The notes beneath the pieces are model-generated. The model had not been told where the DNA came from. It saw only the letters and a program-made list of their open reading frames with translations, and did not search any database. Made by a program: the position numbers and the translations under genes. From Sitta carolinensis (lineage: Eukaryota > Chordata > Aves > Passeriformes > Sittidae), in assembly GCA_032173965.1 (NCBI GenBank), contig CM063288.1, forward strand, positions 16,038,501-16,102,500: DNA of 64,000 nucleotides. The letters run 5' to 3'. The first letter of the stretch is position 1; the number at the start of each line of letters is the position of its first letter. This document shows positions 13,501 to 25,491 of this stretch, piece by piece.

Positions 13501-16500
13501 TTTTTTTCTCATGTCCAACAGCCAAAGTTTTACCTGAAATATTGATGCAGATTCCCTGGAAGCTTCTGTTAGCAAAAGCTCTTTAGGACAAATAAAGTCT
13601 CTGTGGCAGAATTGACTACATGACCTTTAAATCCTCTCCCAGACTTCAGTTTCCAGCATGACCCTGTTCCCCAGGCCACCCAGAACAGGAGTGCTGTTTG
13701 CTTAATTTTACACCAGTGGCTTATTCCTGCTAGGAAATAAGGCAGGCTCTTCCCAGTCCAAGTAGGCCAAGTGAAAGTTCATCCCACAAGAGGCTGTAAA
13801 TTCCAGCACAGCCAATGCATCTCCTATGCATTCCATGCTCTGCGCCATGGCTTCCACTCTGGAAGTCTGGGCATTAATTAGCAAACACCCTTCTCCTGGG
13901 CATTACAGCCTACCTTGATCTGAGGCAACTAATGTCTCCAGGATTTTGGTGTCTCCAAGCTCTGAAGGATAGGAACCTTGATGCCAGGAGGCCAGGGACT
14001 GTGAAAACTCCTGCTTGCATTTCAGGCACTGGAGCTTCACGGATCCCTTCTCTTGGTCCTGATTTCGCCGATTCTCCTCAACAGCTGGGACAACACTTCA
14101 AGGATACACTAAATATAGCAGCACAGGGAAAAGGATGCTATCAGGTAGCTATGATTGTCCTAATAAAATCAAGATTCTGACACCAGCAAGACTTTTCACA
14201 TGCCTCACCACAGCATTTCAGAGTGTAAGAACATTTCTCAGCTGTGCAAGACTTGCAAAGGGCATGGAGCTTCACTGCAGAAGAACAAGACAACCTTTTT
14301 TTGCAGGTCTGTGCCTGATAGCTACATACTGACAGGCTCCCTCTGGAACTCCGATCTCAAAGGTCCCATCTATTTGTGTCTTGTCTCTAACAACTTGTTT
14401 AAATGTACTTAAATGGTATCTTGAGAGAAATGATTGAATTAGAGACCAGAGTCCCTACAGCAGCTGTGTGGATGTAGCACTGACATTAACTGTCCAGAGG
14501 ACCAAGCACAGGCCAGCACATCACTCAGCACCCACAAAACATTACATTGCACATGCACAAGTAATGATCACTAGCTTGACTACAAACTTTTCACCCCAAG
14601 AGGGAGAAAACTGTAAGACTCTCTCCTTGAGAGCACTGTTTATGCTACAGGAGCTCCACTGCCCCTGGCCATGCCCACGGGGCCCTCCACAGGTCATCTG
14701 TGCAGAAGAGGAAATCCCAACAAGCCAGACACGGGCAGGAGGTGCTCATGTGCTCTGAAAAAGCAGCCCTATGTTGGCTGGAAGAACTGAGTGTCTTGCA
14801 GTAACACTGCCCCCTCCCCAAGCCTCCCCCACCTGCAGGCACTGCTCCGGGCAGTCGTCAAGCACCACGTATTTGCGCTTCTGCCGGTCCTTGCGAATGT
14901 AGCTGAAGTGCAACGTGAGGACAGGGAAAACTCGTTCCAGGTCCTGCAGGAGACAGAAAACACCCCTTCTAGGATGAGAGAGAAGATTTCACAGACTACG
15001 TTTGCTTGCAAACAGCTGAGACATGGCCATACAAGCACTTAATTTAGTGTGTCCTAAGCATCCCTCCACGGCTGATAGCATTTGGGAGTCTGGTAAAATG
15101 CAGAAATAGATAAACAAATATGTAACTAATGAGTGCTGACAACACTTGTGTTGAGTGCTTAAAAAATTGCATGAGTGCTTGAAACTTACAACAGTAACTT
15201 TCAGGGCCTAAACAAAAGCATTTTAAAGAAAACACCTTTCCATGAAGGTATTTCAGAAGAATATCAAGCCATAAACATTCAAAAAGACACAAAGGCAGGG
15301 TTTAAAAATGAGTTGGAGCTTTTACTGAAAACAGTATTAGAGAAACCTGTGAACATGTCCATATACAGACTGAATGTTAAAATCCTGCAAGGAAAAGGAG
15401 ATTTCCAAACTCCCTTTCTAAAGCCAAAAAGGGCTGATAACGCTAAAGTGTGCGCCTAGAGCAGACGGCAAACTGCCCACTGAGCTGCCAGGAGCTTTTT
15501 AAACATCACACTAGGCTCTGTGCTGCTCTAGATACAATGCAATCCAGAGTCCTCCAAAGCCAGGGTGATAGCCCAGCAAGGAATGGATGGGAAGGAGATT
15601 TCCATTTCATTTAAGTTCCTCTTGAGAAGTCTCTCATTCCTTCACACTGGAACGAGTCCAGCCATTGTCTTTAAATTCCAGCTTTGGAATAGACTTGGTG
15701 CTGGCTTCTGCTGCATTATCACAGGTAGTCTAAGCAATACAGACGCCACTGGATATACATGCACTGGGTTGAAGAGATGCTAAATAAAGCTTTGGAAGAG
15801 TTAGGAAAAGATCTGCAGGTTCTCTACAGGAGCCCAAATCCAGAATGCTGCCATACACAGTAAGATGACAAAGGCTCACAGAGAACTGTAACTCACCATC
15901 CTCTTCCAGGTCAACTCAGAGGTCTCCACATTCTTCAGGCATTTCAGCTCCAGCTTGTGAAGGACTCTGGCAGCCCTCAGTTCCACCTCAATCACATGTT
16001 TAGCTGTGACTCGCAGGAAGATCCAGTCTGGCTCTGGGTCCCCTTCACCTTCTATTTGGCTCACCAGCACTGGCTGGCACAGGTCCACTGCCAAACAAGA
16101 CACGATACAGGTTAGTACATGCAGCAGGACTTCAGTCCTGCTGGACCTAGGTCCTTAGCATTCCCACAATACTGGGCATCATGAAACAGCTTCAGAGATA
16201 AACCACATTTGATTAATCTTTTTTGTTGTCATCCAAGCCCTAAAACACAGCAGTGAAAAAATCTGCTTACCTTCTGCCTTCTCCTCTTCTTCCTCTCCAA
16301 GCATTAGCTCATCTGCCTCCTCTTCTCTTCTTTGTTCTCCTTCCACAGGATCATCCATCTGTACTTCAGGCTCTTCCTCCGTTGCAGCGTCATCCAGAGG
16401 AGGAGAGGATCCCTCCTGGGATACCTGAGGCTTTTCTTGCTCTGGGTCAGAGCTCTCGCTCTGCAAGTCCATTACAGCAGGTCTGCCTGTGATCTCATCT

Positions 16501-18708
16501 GCAGAACGGCTGTGGGACATGATGGGTACTTGGTCATGCTCCTCCAGGTGTTTCTTGTACTGCAGCCAGTCAGCACCAAAGCGATCTCTGAAGCTGGCCA
16601 AGCGCTTCATCTCCTTCTGATGCTCTAGGACCAGACCTACAGAGAGAAAACTTGGGAAGTATGAAAGTAGTCACCAGGCCAGAGCACTCCTCTTACTGTG
16701 GGCAGTTTAGCGGCTGTGTTATTAAGGAAGATGACAAGCCTCACCAGCAGAGAGGGGTAATGCCTGAGGCTCGTGTTCTGTGTCACTTGGCTCTGAAATA
16801 CTTGCTCGACGCACTTTGACTTTTCCCTGGAGAAAAACAGGATAAAAGTAGTTATGAGGAACTAGAACAACGAAAACAGCACCTGATGAGGGGCTCTGCC
16901 AAGCCGAAGGGTATACAGCTGTTACAGTGTAGAGACACACCATGATACACTTGTCAGGGTATATGAAAATTGATATAAGCAGTGTAGAGGCTCCTAACAC
17001 ACAGCAGTGTAACCACACAGTCAGTACCAGGCGACATCTCACTGCAGGACACTTTCATGTCAAGGCATCCCCTTCACCCAACATGCCAGCTACATGGCTA
17101 AGAAGCTATGTCAGTCCCAGACCTTGCTTTTCTTTCGAGGGGCCCTGACGGCCACATTCTCTGCTGGGGACTGACTGTCGCTGAAGTCTGCAGCACAGGA
17201 GCTCTCCGGTGCACTGCGGTCCAGTGCAGTCTTCTCTGAGGTAGAAGTGTGGATGGACTGGGAGACACTTTGCACAAGTCTTGGAAGGTGCTAAAGCAAG
17301 AAGAAGAGAGTACTGCCAGCTGAGTGCAAAGAGCAGACAAGGTAACCAAGCCACAACTCAGGCTAACCGCTTTCCTGCTCCTCACCCCAAGCTTTCACCA
17401 TCTCAGTTAAAGCACTGACAACAGACCCTGCCTGGTTGATTGGATTGTTTATCACAACCACTCTGATTTAACTCAATCTCTGCCTTTCTTAAAAATAGCA
17501 GATGGGAAACTGATAACGATTTTGCTGATATGTAGTTCAAGTGTCAAGTAGCATACAGTACCTGATGTGGAAACAGGCAAGGTTCCAAATCCTGCATGGC
17601 TACATAAGCCAGAATGAATTACACTGGTCAGTTCTGACAATTATTAGGAATCAGCATGTACTGAGACAAAATGATCTGTGTCAAAGTCAAGGTAGCCCAA
17701 AAAGATTTAATAGGACATGGGACAATTGAAAAACCTGCCAGAGCTCCCAGTCCCAAAGCCAGTAAGATCAGTTTTTAACAATTATACTTACCATTAAATC
17801 TGAGGAAGAGAGTGGCTCCCCGTCCAAGAAGAACTGTAATTAGAGACCCATTTGCAGTCAGATTCCATTTGGCTGGCACATACTCAGGACAACTTCTGCT
17901 GACTCCTACTTCCCTTCAGGCCACCCTAGGGTTGGGATCCCTGGCAAAAGAACTGCAAAGAAACAACCCTGTTCCTGCCTATCCACCACTCCTTTAGTTG
18001 TAGCTACCAGACCTAATAGCATAGAAGGCCAGGAGGGACCATTGTGGTTTTCCTGTTTACAGACTTTATAACTTCCAGAAACATATCCAAGTCAGTTCGT
18101 GGAAGAGGTACAATAGATTATTTTATAACAACTCAAATTGTTTTGAAAGGTACTCACTTTCACCTCAAAACCTGTATCCTCCTTCTAGCCTGATTCCACA
18201 TAGCTTCCAGTAACTTAAGCTCAGTGAAAGCTTTTTCCAAGATGCAGTTTGGAGACAATGAATCCAGCCATTTGCACTAATATGAAGGGCAGACCAGCTC
18301 TGGAACACGTTTGACCCTTAGCAGGTAAGTTTATTTTGCTAAATTGCCAGAACGCTGGCTTCTTTATTTGAAATCAGATTACCAAGAACTGACCTAAGCA
18401 CTGGAGTGTAAGGGAAGTGGTGACACCTGGCTGAGAGCAGAGTGATGGAGACAAAGAGGTGGCCATGGCTGCCGAAGTAGTACATACTTAGGTAAGGTGG
18501 GACAAGACTGTGAGTTCCTTCTTTGCACAGTCCAGCTATCATGTTAGTATCTAGCAGGAACAGAGTAAAGTTCCATCAGTGAGAAAAACTGGAGAAGCAG
18601 ACAGTGAAGACATACTAAGATCTGAGGTGTTCCAAACCTGAGATCAGTATTCAACTCTGTGCTGGCCAGCACATTACATAAAATTTAAGGTTAAACTATT
18701 CTACTGCA

Positions 18709-18764
<56 letters not shown>

Positions 18765-21700
18765 AGCAGCAGCAACCACAAAACAATCACCACTGTTACA
18801 CAGCTGGAATAAATCTGCAAGATTCTTTTCCCTCATTTGCCCCTGAGTGCTAGAACACCCTATGCCTTCAACAGCAGGGGCAGAAGGCAGGTGGCTAATA
18901 CTCACATTGGAGAAGGCTGCCCTGGGAGATACATGGACAAGGGCTGCAGATCGGTGATTTTGATGGAACCATATTGGGTTTCCCTCCAAATGCAGCTGGG
19001 TGAGGGAAAGAGACAAGTTGTTACTAGAAGCAATATTCTCTATCCTAATCTATCCTGCCTGCAGGCTCCAGTCTTTCTCTCTGTTTCAAGAAATATCCTT
19101 GCAGTGGAACAGTTATCAAGCCAGGAGAGGACCAGGCTTTTACAATGGTTCCTGAAATTAGTTCAGCAAATAGAGATTAGAGCACCTCCTGCTCATGACC
19201 TAAATCATTATGATTTTTTTCAGTACTGACTCTGAGAAGTGTTGAAAGAAGAGTCCTTTGCAGGCCCAGAGAAGCTGTAGATGCCCCATCCCTGGAGGTG
19301 TAAAAGGAGAGATTGGATGCAGCTTTGAGAAGCCTGGTCTAGTGGGAGGTGTGTCCCCGCCCATGGCACGAAGGTTAGAACTAGATCTTTAAGGTCCCTA
19401 CCAACCCAAACCACTCTCTGATTCTATGCCCTTCTTTAACCAACACTACAGTGACTTCCATGCTCCTTCAGACTTCCCTGAAAACATAAATCCACAACAG
19501 GATCATGGGAGGATCTTTACGGAACTTGACAGTGTTAATATCAGAAAGGATGAGCAAGGAAATAGGGATGAATATATGAAAAAAGGTTAACTTGAGGAAG
19601 GGTCACTAAACATGAAGGCTAAAACACAGTTGTCTATCTAAGGCTCCCCCATCAGTTTCTTGCAATAAAATTAAATGCTCAAGAGTTGAATTTATCTTTC
19701 AAAACTCTCTGGTTAACACGAAGTCTCTATCTTGCACACCCTGACCATGAAATCCCTAATCTACCAACGAATCAGGCTTTATACTTACTTTTTTTAAATA
19801 GTGCAGAGTGGACAATGGTGCCAGCTGGGCATGTTCCAGTAGCAGGTTGTAGGCCACATCCAGGTGCTGCAGATTCACAAGCTGTTCCACCCCTGTGAAC
19901 AACACCAGAAGCCATCAGTATGCTATAAGACATAACTTAGGAACCTCCCCCCAGAACTGAACCCTAGGAAAAATAGTTGGCTTTCAAGATTTCAAGTTCT
20001 GTTTGTTCTCAAAGATGACAGGAAGGCTCCGAACTCAGAAATGCTTCTCCCTTGTGGGCTCACCATTAATGCTGTCGAGCTCATTGTTGCGCAGGATCAG
20101 AGTGACCAGCTTGGATCGGCTGAAGATGCCAAGGTTTGGCACCTTGGACAGGAAGTTGTATGCCAGATTGAGGTATTCTAGCTCTGTAAGGGTCTGTTCA
20201 GAGAGAAGAGCAGCATTGGATCACTTGGGACCTTATCTCAAAGCCTGGCCCTGAACTCAGGGGCACTAGCTTCTGCCATTTTTTCCATCCCAATGAGGTC
20301 AAGCAACAAGTGAGTTTCTTAACACTGCTTCTGCAGGAAAAGTTCAATGTTCACATTGGGAGTGGTTTGTTTAGGGGTGCTCAGTACCATCTAACTGCTT
20401 TACAGAATTTGCGAGGAGCATCTTTCTCTTTCCTTGCCAACTTCGATGGAGCACAGGAAAGGACTGGACGTCCTGCCTCAGCAAAAGGAGTGAACTACCA
20501 AAAGAAACCCTTTCTTACCATTGTAAAGATGATGGGGAATGATTCCTTGTGAGCCCCACCAGTTCCAGGAAAAGCTGTTTCATAGCTTTGCTTCAAAGAA
20601 GCAGATGTTGCCCAGCAAAGCATGGATTTCACTGCCATTCCCCAGAAATACACATGCCATTGTGATGGACTACCCCTTTTCTAGAGTAACTGACTGGTTT
20701 CTGGGAGCAGCGAGTAAATGCTACTGGCAGTTTGAACAAACTAAAGAGTAAGCTTCTACAACCCCATGCCTGGCTACGTAATTCTCACCTGCACAGATTA
20801 CAGCAAAGTCTTGGCCACAGTGGAGTGCCTACCCTGTGAGGGGCTGTACACAGCCTGTGTGTATCAGTGCATTTGCCACTTGGCTATGCTAGACAGCCAA
20901 GTGACAACTAGAGCTAACTCTCTGCCTTAGAGGTGAGGAACACTGCCTTCTCTGCCTCAGTGGCACTCGGACTGCACATACAGGACAATGGTTTTCAGAC
21001 TGCAAGCACTAGCTCTAAGCCACACCACATCTGTGTTTCCTCTATTATACCTCACCTAGTAGGAATGTGATGTCAGTGATTACAGAATGTTAGCAGTATC
21101 CTCTGCACAGGAGGAAACTCTGCTGGTCAGCCCAAAATACTCACCATTAAATAGTGCTCACAATCCTGGATCTTGTTGTGACTCAAATCCAAGACCCTCA
21201 GAGCATTCAATAGTTGCTGAGGGACAAAAAGATACTAGATCAGATCCTACAACTCTCTCTGCTAATGCATGAAAAGTCTCTCCTGCTGGGAGAGGCCAGT
21301 AAAATTAACACTGCCTGCTTCCTCCCACCCAGACCTAGCAGCATCAGTAACAGAGGGCCTTGCTCTTTGCTGTGATCATCTCCTCTCTTCTCCTCAGCCA
21401 TGCAGGAAGGATGCCTCACTCACCAGTGAGTCATCCAAGGCAGTGATTGAGTTATAGCTGAAATTCACAGTCTGCAGTTCCAACCACGGGAGAGCACAGC
21501 TCAGATCTCCACCACATGCTGAAATTATTTCCTAGGAAGAAGAGAGGAGCCATTCTTTGGTGAGTATTAGCTGTTATAGTAAAAGCAGATAAACACAGGA
21601 GAACACTCTAGAAGATGACTGACACACTGTGCTTTACAGACCTTGTCTTAGAGAGGCAGTGACTTTTATGTCCCTAATTCAAGTACTTGGAGGTGGTGGG

Positions 21701-24700
21701 AATCCCATGGCCAGGTATTTAGAAAGCTGGGGAGATGCTTTTGTTTCCTACACTGAAGTGGCAATAGTTAACCTAATCTGTTACATTTCTTAGGCTCAGA
21801 ACACTAAGCACAAAAATTCATGCTAACAAAATAATTTTCAGACCTCCCTCAAACAAAAGCAAGATACACACTTGTATCCTGACAGATAAAAAAGTTCTCA
21901 AAGCATTCCCTACCATCAGCCCCTGTTCACCAGCAGGCGTCTGCTTCAACATCCCAGCAAGAAGCCCAGAGGCCCATGGCAGCACAGTACATGCTACTCA
22001 GCTCTCCATGCCTGGAGCTTGCCTTCATGTCTCAGAAATGTGCTGGGCAGCAGTGCAGGTAAGACACTGGGGCACAGCATTTCCTCTGGCAATAAGCTCT
22101 AAAAAGACTGCTGAGGTACAATGAACTAAACCTTGACCAGCTGCAGGCCTTCAATGTGGAAACAGCCAGATACACAGTTGTCAGACCTAGTTGACACAAA
22201 TGTTGTCTAGAGCCAGAAATTCTCAAGAAGCTAAAGAGAAGACTAGAGAGCACATGTGCTTCCAAGCAGGGAATCCTTCAACACTGCTTGAGACAGAAGT
22301 AGGACCCCAGAAAAGGAGAGATGAAGTCATCCAAAACACGAATAAATAAAAGGGCTAATACCGTCTCTTACATCTTCCCTGTGTGAGGAGCAGTAGGATC
22401 AAGACAGCCTTTCTCTTACAATTTACCCACCAGCTGTGTAGAAACACTCACCTCCAGTGTACTGATACATTTGCAACAGGTTAGAGATTCCAGCTGAGAA
22501 TAGACAAATCGCAGTCCCTGGAGGCAGTGTGGAGGGACAGACCTCAACTGCAGCAGTGATGAGAAAGCAAGACAAGTATACGTCAAAATATAACAGTGGA
22601 GGATCAGATCCAAGTTTTACCCCAAGCAAGTGTTGCAGAAGTTTAGCCTTAGCCTTCTAGGAAAGCCACAAAAGCCTACCCAGTTTTTAAGAGTAGAGGC
22701 ATCCAGCAACCACAAAACTGTTCAAGAAAACCCAAACAGCAAGACTCAGAACCACTCTTGCCATCTATACTTACTTCCAGATGCCGGAGGGACTTGAAAG
22801 GGAAGATCTTCACAGCAGATTGCAAAACACAGTTTGGAACATGAATGAGCTAGAGAAATGAGAAAAGAAGTCTCATGTCAAGCTTGATTTGTGCTGCATT
22901 ACCATCTTCCTGATGCATCAACTGCAGCACCATGAACAGGCTGTCCGTCCAGCTCGGATGATCCCTTAAAAGCTCTCTCCCAGTGCTGGTAGTGGCCCTT
23001 TCTCTCTGGATCCATTGTACAACAGAGGTCACAGAGAACAGCATGTTAGCAAGAGTGGTCTGCTAGCCCATGGAGCTCCTCTTCATCTCCCCTGCCCACA
23101 TGGCTTCATCACTTTCAGCTCCACTGGGAGGTCTGACAGCTGGATTCCTTATCAGCCACTTTTTAAAAGACAAAACTAACTGCTGGAAGTATGTTTATCA
23201 AGAAACTGAGTGGAACTAGCATGCTGGTGGGAGGTGTGCATGTGCATTTCACAAGAGGCCAAAAAAGGCAAATCACAAGCAGATATAATGGAAAACAGAG
23301 TTGGTCTCCAAGGCACCATTAGTGTTAGACTGAGGTGCCTGCAAACCTCCTCTTTGTTTTCTGTAGTACAGCCACAGGCCCTTTCAACAGTTAGGCTGTG
23401 TTCACATGCCATAAAGCAGCTTATTAAAACCACCTTCTTATGCTTTCTACAGACAGTGCATAAACAGTATTTCTGGCTGCTATATAAAGTGAGTAATGAA
23501 GTAGTTACCACTTCCACTGTAGACAGCAAAGTACAACCAGAAGGGCCATCTCTGCCAGTTACATATACATTCACACAGGAGTGACTCATCAGGTGTGGAA
23601 CAGACATCCCAAGACCTTATCACCGTGTAGCTTCCACAGCTACAGCCCTGCCAGGAATGAATCACTGCCCACTGCCTGCCAGCACTAATGCTGCATGTTG
23701 AACAAGAGCATTTGTAAGGGGAACTAGCACTGGCAAGCTCTAATGATCAGTTCTAGAAAAGTTTATTTCAGATGCCATTCTTGCTGTGTGTCTTGATCAT
23801 CTCCTCTCCTTCCACTGTCTAGAAAATCTGCCAGGCTGATATAAATTATTAGCTTCTCCAAGTAAACCAGTTACCAGACATCAATGGGCAGCTTCCCCTT
23901 CTTTACAGGCTTCTTGCAAGAAAGAGCACATTTTCCAGTGAACAAGAGCACTTACCACAACATCCTCCTGATTGCAGTATCTCTTCCTGCCTCCTCCTGC
24001 CAGGAGACCCATGTTTCTCCAGAGACTCTGGGCCCCACTCACTACACTGTTACAAAATCCTCCCAACAACATTCTGATACAGCTCCATTCTCACAGGGAA
24101 AACAAGTTTTTAAAGACCTCACAGATTTTAGTACTCAGTCGCAATACTTTTTGAGCCCCACTGTGGAACCCAAAACAGCTGCTAATGCCTCTTCCCCTTT
24201 CAGGCTCCTTTCACCTCTACTACCCTCCCAGCATGTCCCAGTGCTGACTAGAATCATGAGCAGAATCGTAGCACATGCCACCTTTCAAAGACCTCTCTGA
24301 AGAATTCCTTTATCTGTAATTTCATCTTTATTACAGCCTCTTTACTACAGCCTTTATTGTTAAAATTAATGAGGATACCTTACTAGAAATATTGCATGCT
24401 GTGAAACCACTCAACCAGAATCACTGCCCAGGCTGCTGAAGTAAGCAGCAGCCTCACAGTGTGTACAACATCTGACCCCTCCGCTCAAGCTCCCTGGCTG
24501 TCCTGCCTTGGGCAGATCAATCATCACTCCGGGAGCATTCAGCTGTGCTCAGGTGCCAGATACTGCCTGAATTGCTCAAGCACTTCAAGAAATAATCATT
24601 TGCCCAACAATGACAACACCTTACCAATGTCAGGACATAATTAACTCCTGCTGCCCCTATTTTTAACTCCGAGAAACTTTCTGCTGAGCTGGATGTCTGA

Positions 24701-25245
24701 CCCTAGGTAAGCAGCTATAGACTATCATGCTGAATGACAACTCCACGCAAGAGCCCTGTGAGAGCCATCTGACCCGTGGAGCCTGCACGTCAGACGGGAC
24801 AATGGGCACCAGGGGAGGCTGCTCTGAAACCGTGCCTGCTACCTCCACTGGCCGACCCTGCAGCAACCCCGGCCCCGGTACGTACGGACCTTCAGAGAGT
24901 GAGTCTTCTGCAGGACGTCGAAGAGGAACTGCGCCTGGAGGATGGCGGCTGTCTCGGCGGGGTGCGAGGGCAGCGCTACGAAACCCCGGTTCTGGTTGCG
25001 GGAGCCCAGGTGCTGCTCGAAGACCTGTGTGAGGTGCTGCAGGGTGGAGGTGAGCAGCGTCAGCGTGCTGGAGCCGTCCAGGACGAGGTCCCCTGCAGGA
25101 AAGGGGAAGGATGGGCCAGGCCGTGAGTGTCCACACACCGCGGGCACAAGCACGGCCCGGCCCAGCGGGGCCCGCGGCCCCGCCGCTCACCGGCGTCCTG
25201 CAGCAGCCGCGCCAGGCCGCGCACCAGCGTCTCCGCCGCCGCCAT
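6733..25245 (-). CDS. STK11IP: STK11IP, serine/threonine kinase 11-interacting protein (LIP1), 25 exons
   Basis: This is a complete gene for the LKB1/STK11-binding scaffold, a leucine-rich cytoplasmic protein that associates with lysosomes. The ATG is at 25245 in the CpG island and the stop is at 6733-6735. I traced 25 exons with GT-AG borders and matching phases. They total about 3513 nt, or 1170 residues, against roughly 1090-1100 in human. Order: N-terminal domain (1-86), leucine-rich repeats (about 100-310), basic [10 protein letters not shown] motif (about 390), Glu-rich linker (to 530), PH-like segment (530-631), CxxC pair (about 660-710), conserved C-terminal region (861-1170). Sequence agrees with remembered human STK11IP along the whole length, for example [28 protein letters not shown] and PWEEMFSI. 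It lies head-to-head with SLC4A3. The only uncertain exon is micro-exon 16. Confidence 0.95.
11388..11452 (+). mobile_element. Possible CR1 tail remnant in STK11IP intron 18
   Basis: GCTAGACCAGGTAACTTCCA and CCTTTCTAACTTGTGATTCTG resemble a diverged CR1 end (AGGTCCCTTCCAACCTGTGATTCTG type). Short and uncertain. Confidence 0.3.
12046..14084 (-). CDS. STK11IP: STK11IP exons 17-18: CxxC zinc-ribbon-like pair and Ser/Glu-rich linker
   Basis: Exon 17 (13914-14084) encodes [10 protein letters not shown]. Exon 18 (12046-12537) opens with [11 protein letters not shown]. In human STK11IP the same two pieces read FQCLRCGHEF and CPNCGSDHVV. Two CxxC knuckles about 70 residues apart suggest a zinc-ribbon-like unit, which is an inference. 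The rest of exon 18 is a 130-residue Ser/Glu/Gly-rich linker, probably disordered and likely phosphorylated. Residues 641-861. Borders and phases are consistent (phase 1 at both ends of exon 18). The open frame continuing past the donor into the intron is not coding. Confidence 0.9.
14209..14241 (-). CDS. STK11IP: STK11IP exon 16, probable micro-exon
   Basis: Exon 15 ends in phase 0 but exon 17 needs a phase-1 partner, so a small exon is required between them. The best candidate has a good donor (GTGAGG, GT at 14207-14208). With the inner acceptor (CTGAG ending at 14237) it is 28 nt, 14209-14236, phase-correct and open, but encodes KCSYTLKC, which does not resemble the family. With the outer acceptor (GCACAG) it is 33 nt and reads LRNVLTL, resembling human AVLTPV, but then meets TGA and is one base short of the needed phase. 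Either the inner acceptor is used or one base is missing. Confidence 0.5.
14833..16087 (-). CDS. STK11IP: STK11IP exons 14-15: PH-like segment
   Basis: Exons 15897-16087 and 14833-14943 encode residues 531-631. Exon 14 reads [20 protein letters not shown], matching the human segment CFLRVTSAHLFEVELQAAR. Exon 15 contains [19 protein letters not shown], where human has LRFSYICPDRQLRRYLVLE. The alternating hydrophobic pattern resembles strands of a PH-type fold, which is an inference. The intron between exons 14 and 15 is about 950 bases and holds nothing I recognise. Confidence 0.9.
16271..17833 (-). CDS. STK11IP: STK11IP exons 10-13: linker with [10 protein letters not shown] motif and acidic tract
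   Basis: Exons 17792-17833, 17123-17290, 16745-16826 and 16271-16636 encode residues 312-530. Exon 11 ends in a basic RAPRKKSK and has a weak donor (GTCTGG). Exon 12 carries [15 protein letters not shown], which is nearly invariant in the family and contains an RRxS sequence typical of basophilic-kinase sites. Exon 13 carries [13 protein letters not shown] followed by a long Glu/Asp-rich low-complexity linker ending in EEEEEKAEG. The human protein has the same order: SISEPSD, then SFRERFG, then an acidic stretch. Confidence 0.9.
18005..18260 (-). mobile_element. Probable ancient CR1/L3-type remnant in STK11IP intron 9
   Basis: ATAGAAGGCCAGGAGGGACCA followed by TGTATCCTCCTTCTAG and CCAGTAACTTAAGCTCAG recalls old sauropsid CR1 elements (GGCCAGAAGGGACCA type). 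Divergence is high, so the boundaries are approximate. Confidence 0.45.
18713..18762 (+). repeat. Pure poly(A) run of 50 bases
   Basis: Fifty consecutive A within STK11IP intron 9 (poly(T) in the transcript sense). No poly(A) signal or recognisable retrocopy precedes it. Confidence 0.97.
18906..22849 (-). CDS. STK11IP: STK11IP exons 3-9: leucine-rich repeat domain
   Basis: Exons in transcript order: 22775-22849, 22452-22547, 21424-21531, 21145-21216, 20064-20193, 19789-19892, 18906-18995. All have GT-AG borders and mutually compatible phases. They give residues 87-311 with repeated LxxLxLxxN units: [57 protein letters not shown] and [11 protein letters not shown]. This is the protein-interaction repeat block of STK11IP. 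Most exons end on codon boundaries, as in modular repeat genes. Exon 8 ends in a seven-A run directly before its donor. Confidence 0.93.
19230..19428 (+). mobile_element. CR1 LINE 3' end fragment
   Basis: This is a classic 5'-truncated CR1 tail. It contains CCATCCCTGGAGGTG, then GGTCTAGTGGGAGGTG, CCCGCCCATGGCA, TTTAAGGTCCCTACCAACCC and the terminal GATTCTATG. It lies in STK11IP intron 8, antisense to the gene. The element is diagnostic of bird and other sauropsid genomes. Confidence 0.92.
24890..25245 (-). CDS. STK11IP: STK11IP exons 1-2: N-terminal domain
   Basis: Exon 1 is 25191-25245 (18 codons plus one base, donor GTGAGC). Exon 2 is 24890-25092 (donor GTCCGT). Together they encode 86 residues beginning [20 protein letters not shown] and continuing through the family signatures [24 protein letters not shown] and [13 protein letters not shown]. 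The ATG at 25245 is chosen because it opens the family N-terminus and sits inside the CpG island just upstream of the first donor. This region precedes the leucine-rich repeats and is conserved in vertebrate STK11IP. Confidence 0.93.
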
Positions 25246-25392
25246 CTGCAGCGGGGAGGCCGAGGCGACCCCGGCCCGGCCCGGTTCGGCACGGCCCGGC
25301 ACGGCCGGGCCCTCCGCCGCTCTTCCGCGTTACCGCCGCGGCGCGCCCTTCCGCCGCACCAGCGAGGCGGCCGCCGCTCACATCCGGTTGCC

Positions 25393-25491
25393 ATGGAGCC
25401 CGCCCCAGCGTCCCCCTCCCGCTCGGCGGGGCCCGCGCCCCCCGGCCCCCGCCCCGCCGCCGCCCCGCGCCGCCGCCCCGCAGCCCCCCCG
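25393..25491 (+). CDS. SLC4A3: Candidate CpG-island first coding exon of SLC4A3 (alternative N-terminus)
   Basis: An ATG in strong context (CCATGG) opens 33 codons rich in Pro, Ala and Arg and ends exactly at a good donor (GTAAGC) in phase 0. SLC4A3 exon 2 at 31867 begins in phase 0, so this exon could replace the exon at 30552. Equally it could be a 5' UTR exon or the start of an unrelated divergent non-coding RNA. The encoded sequence is composition-driven and does not itself resemble AE3. Confidence 0.35.
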
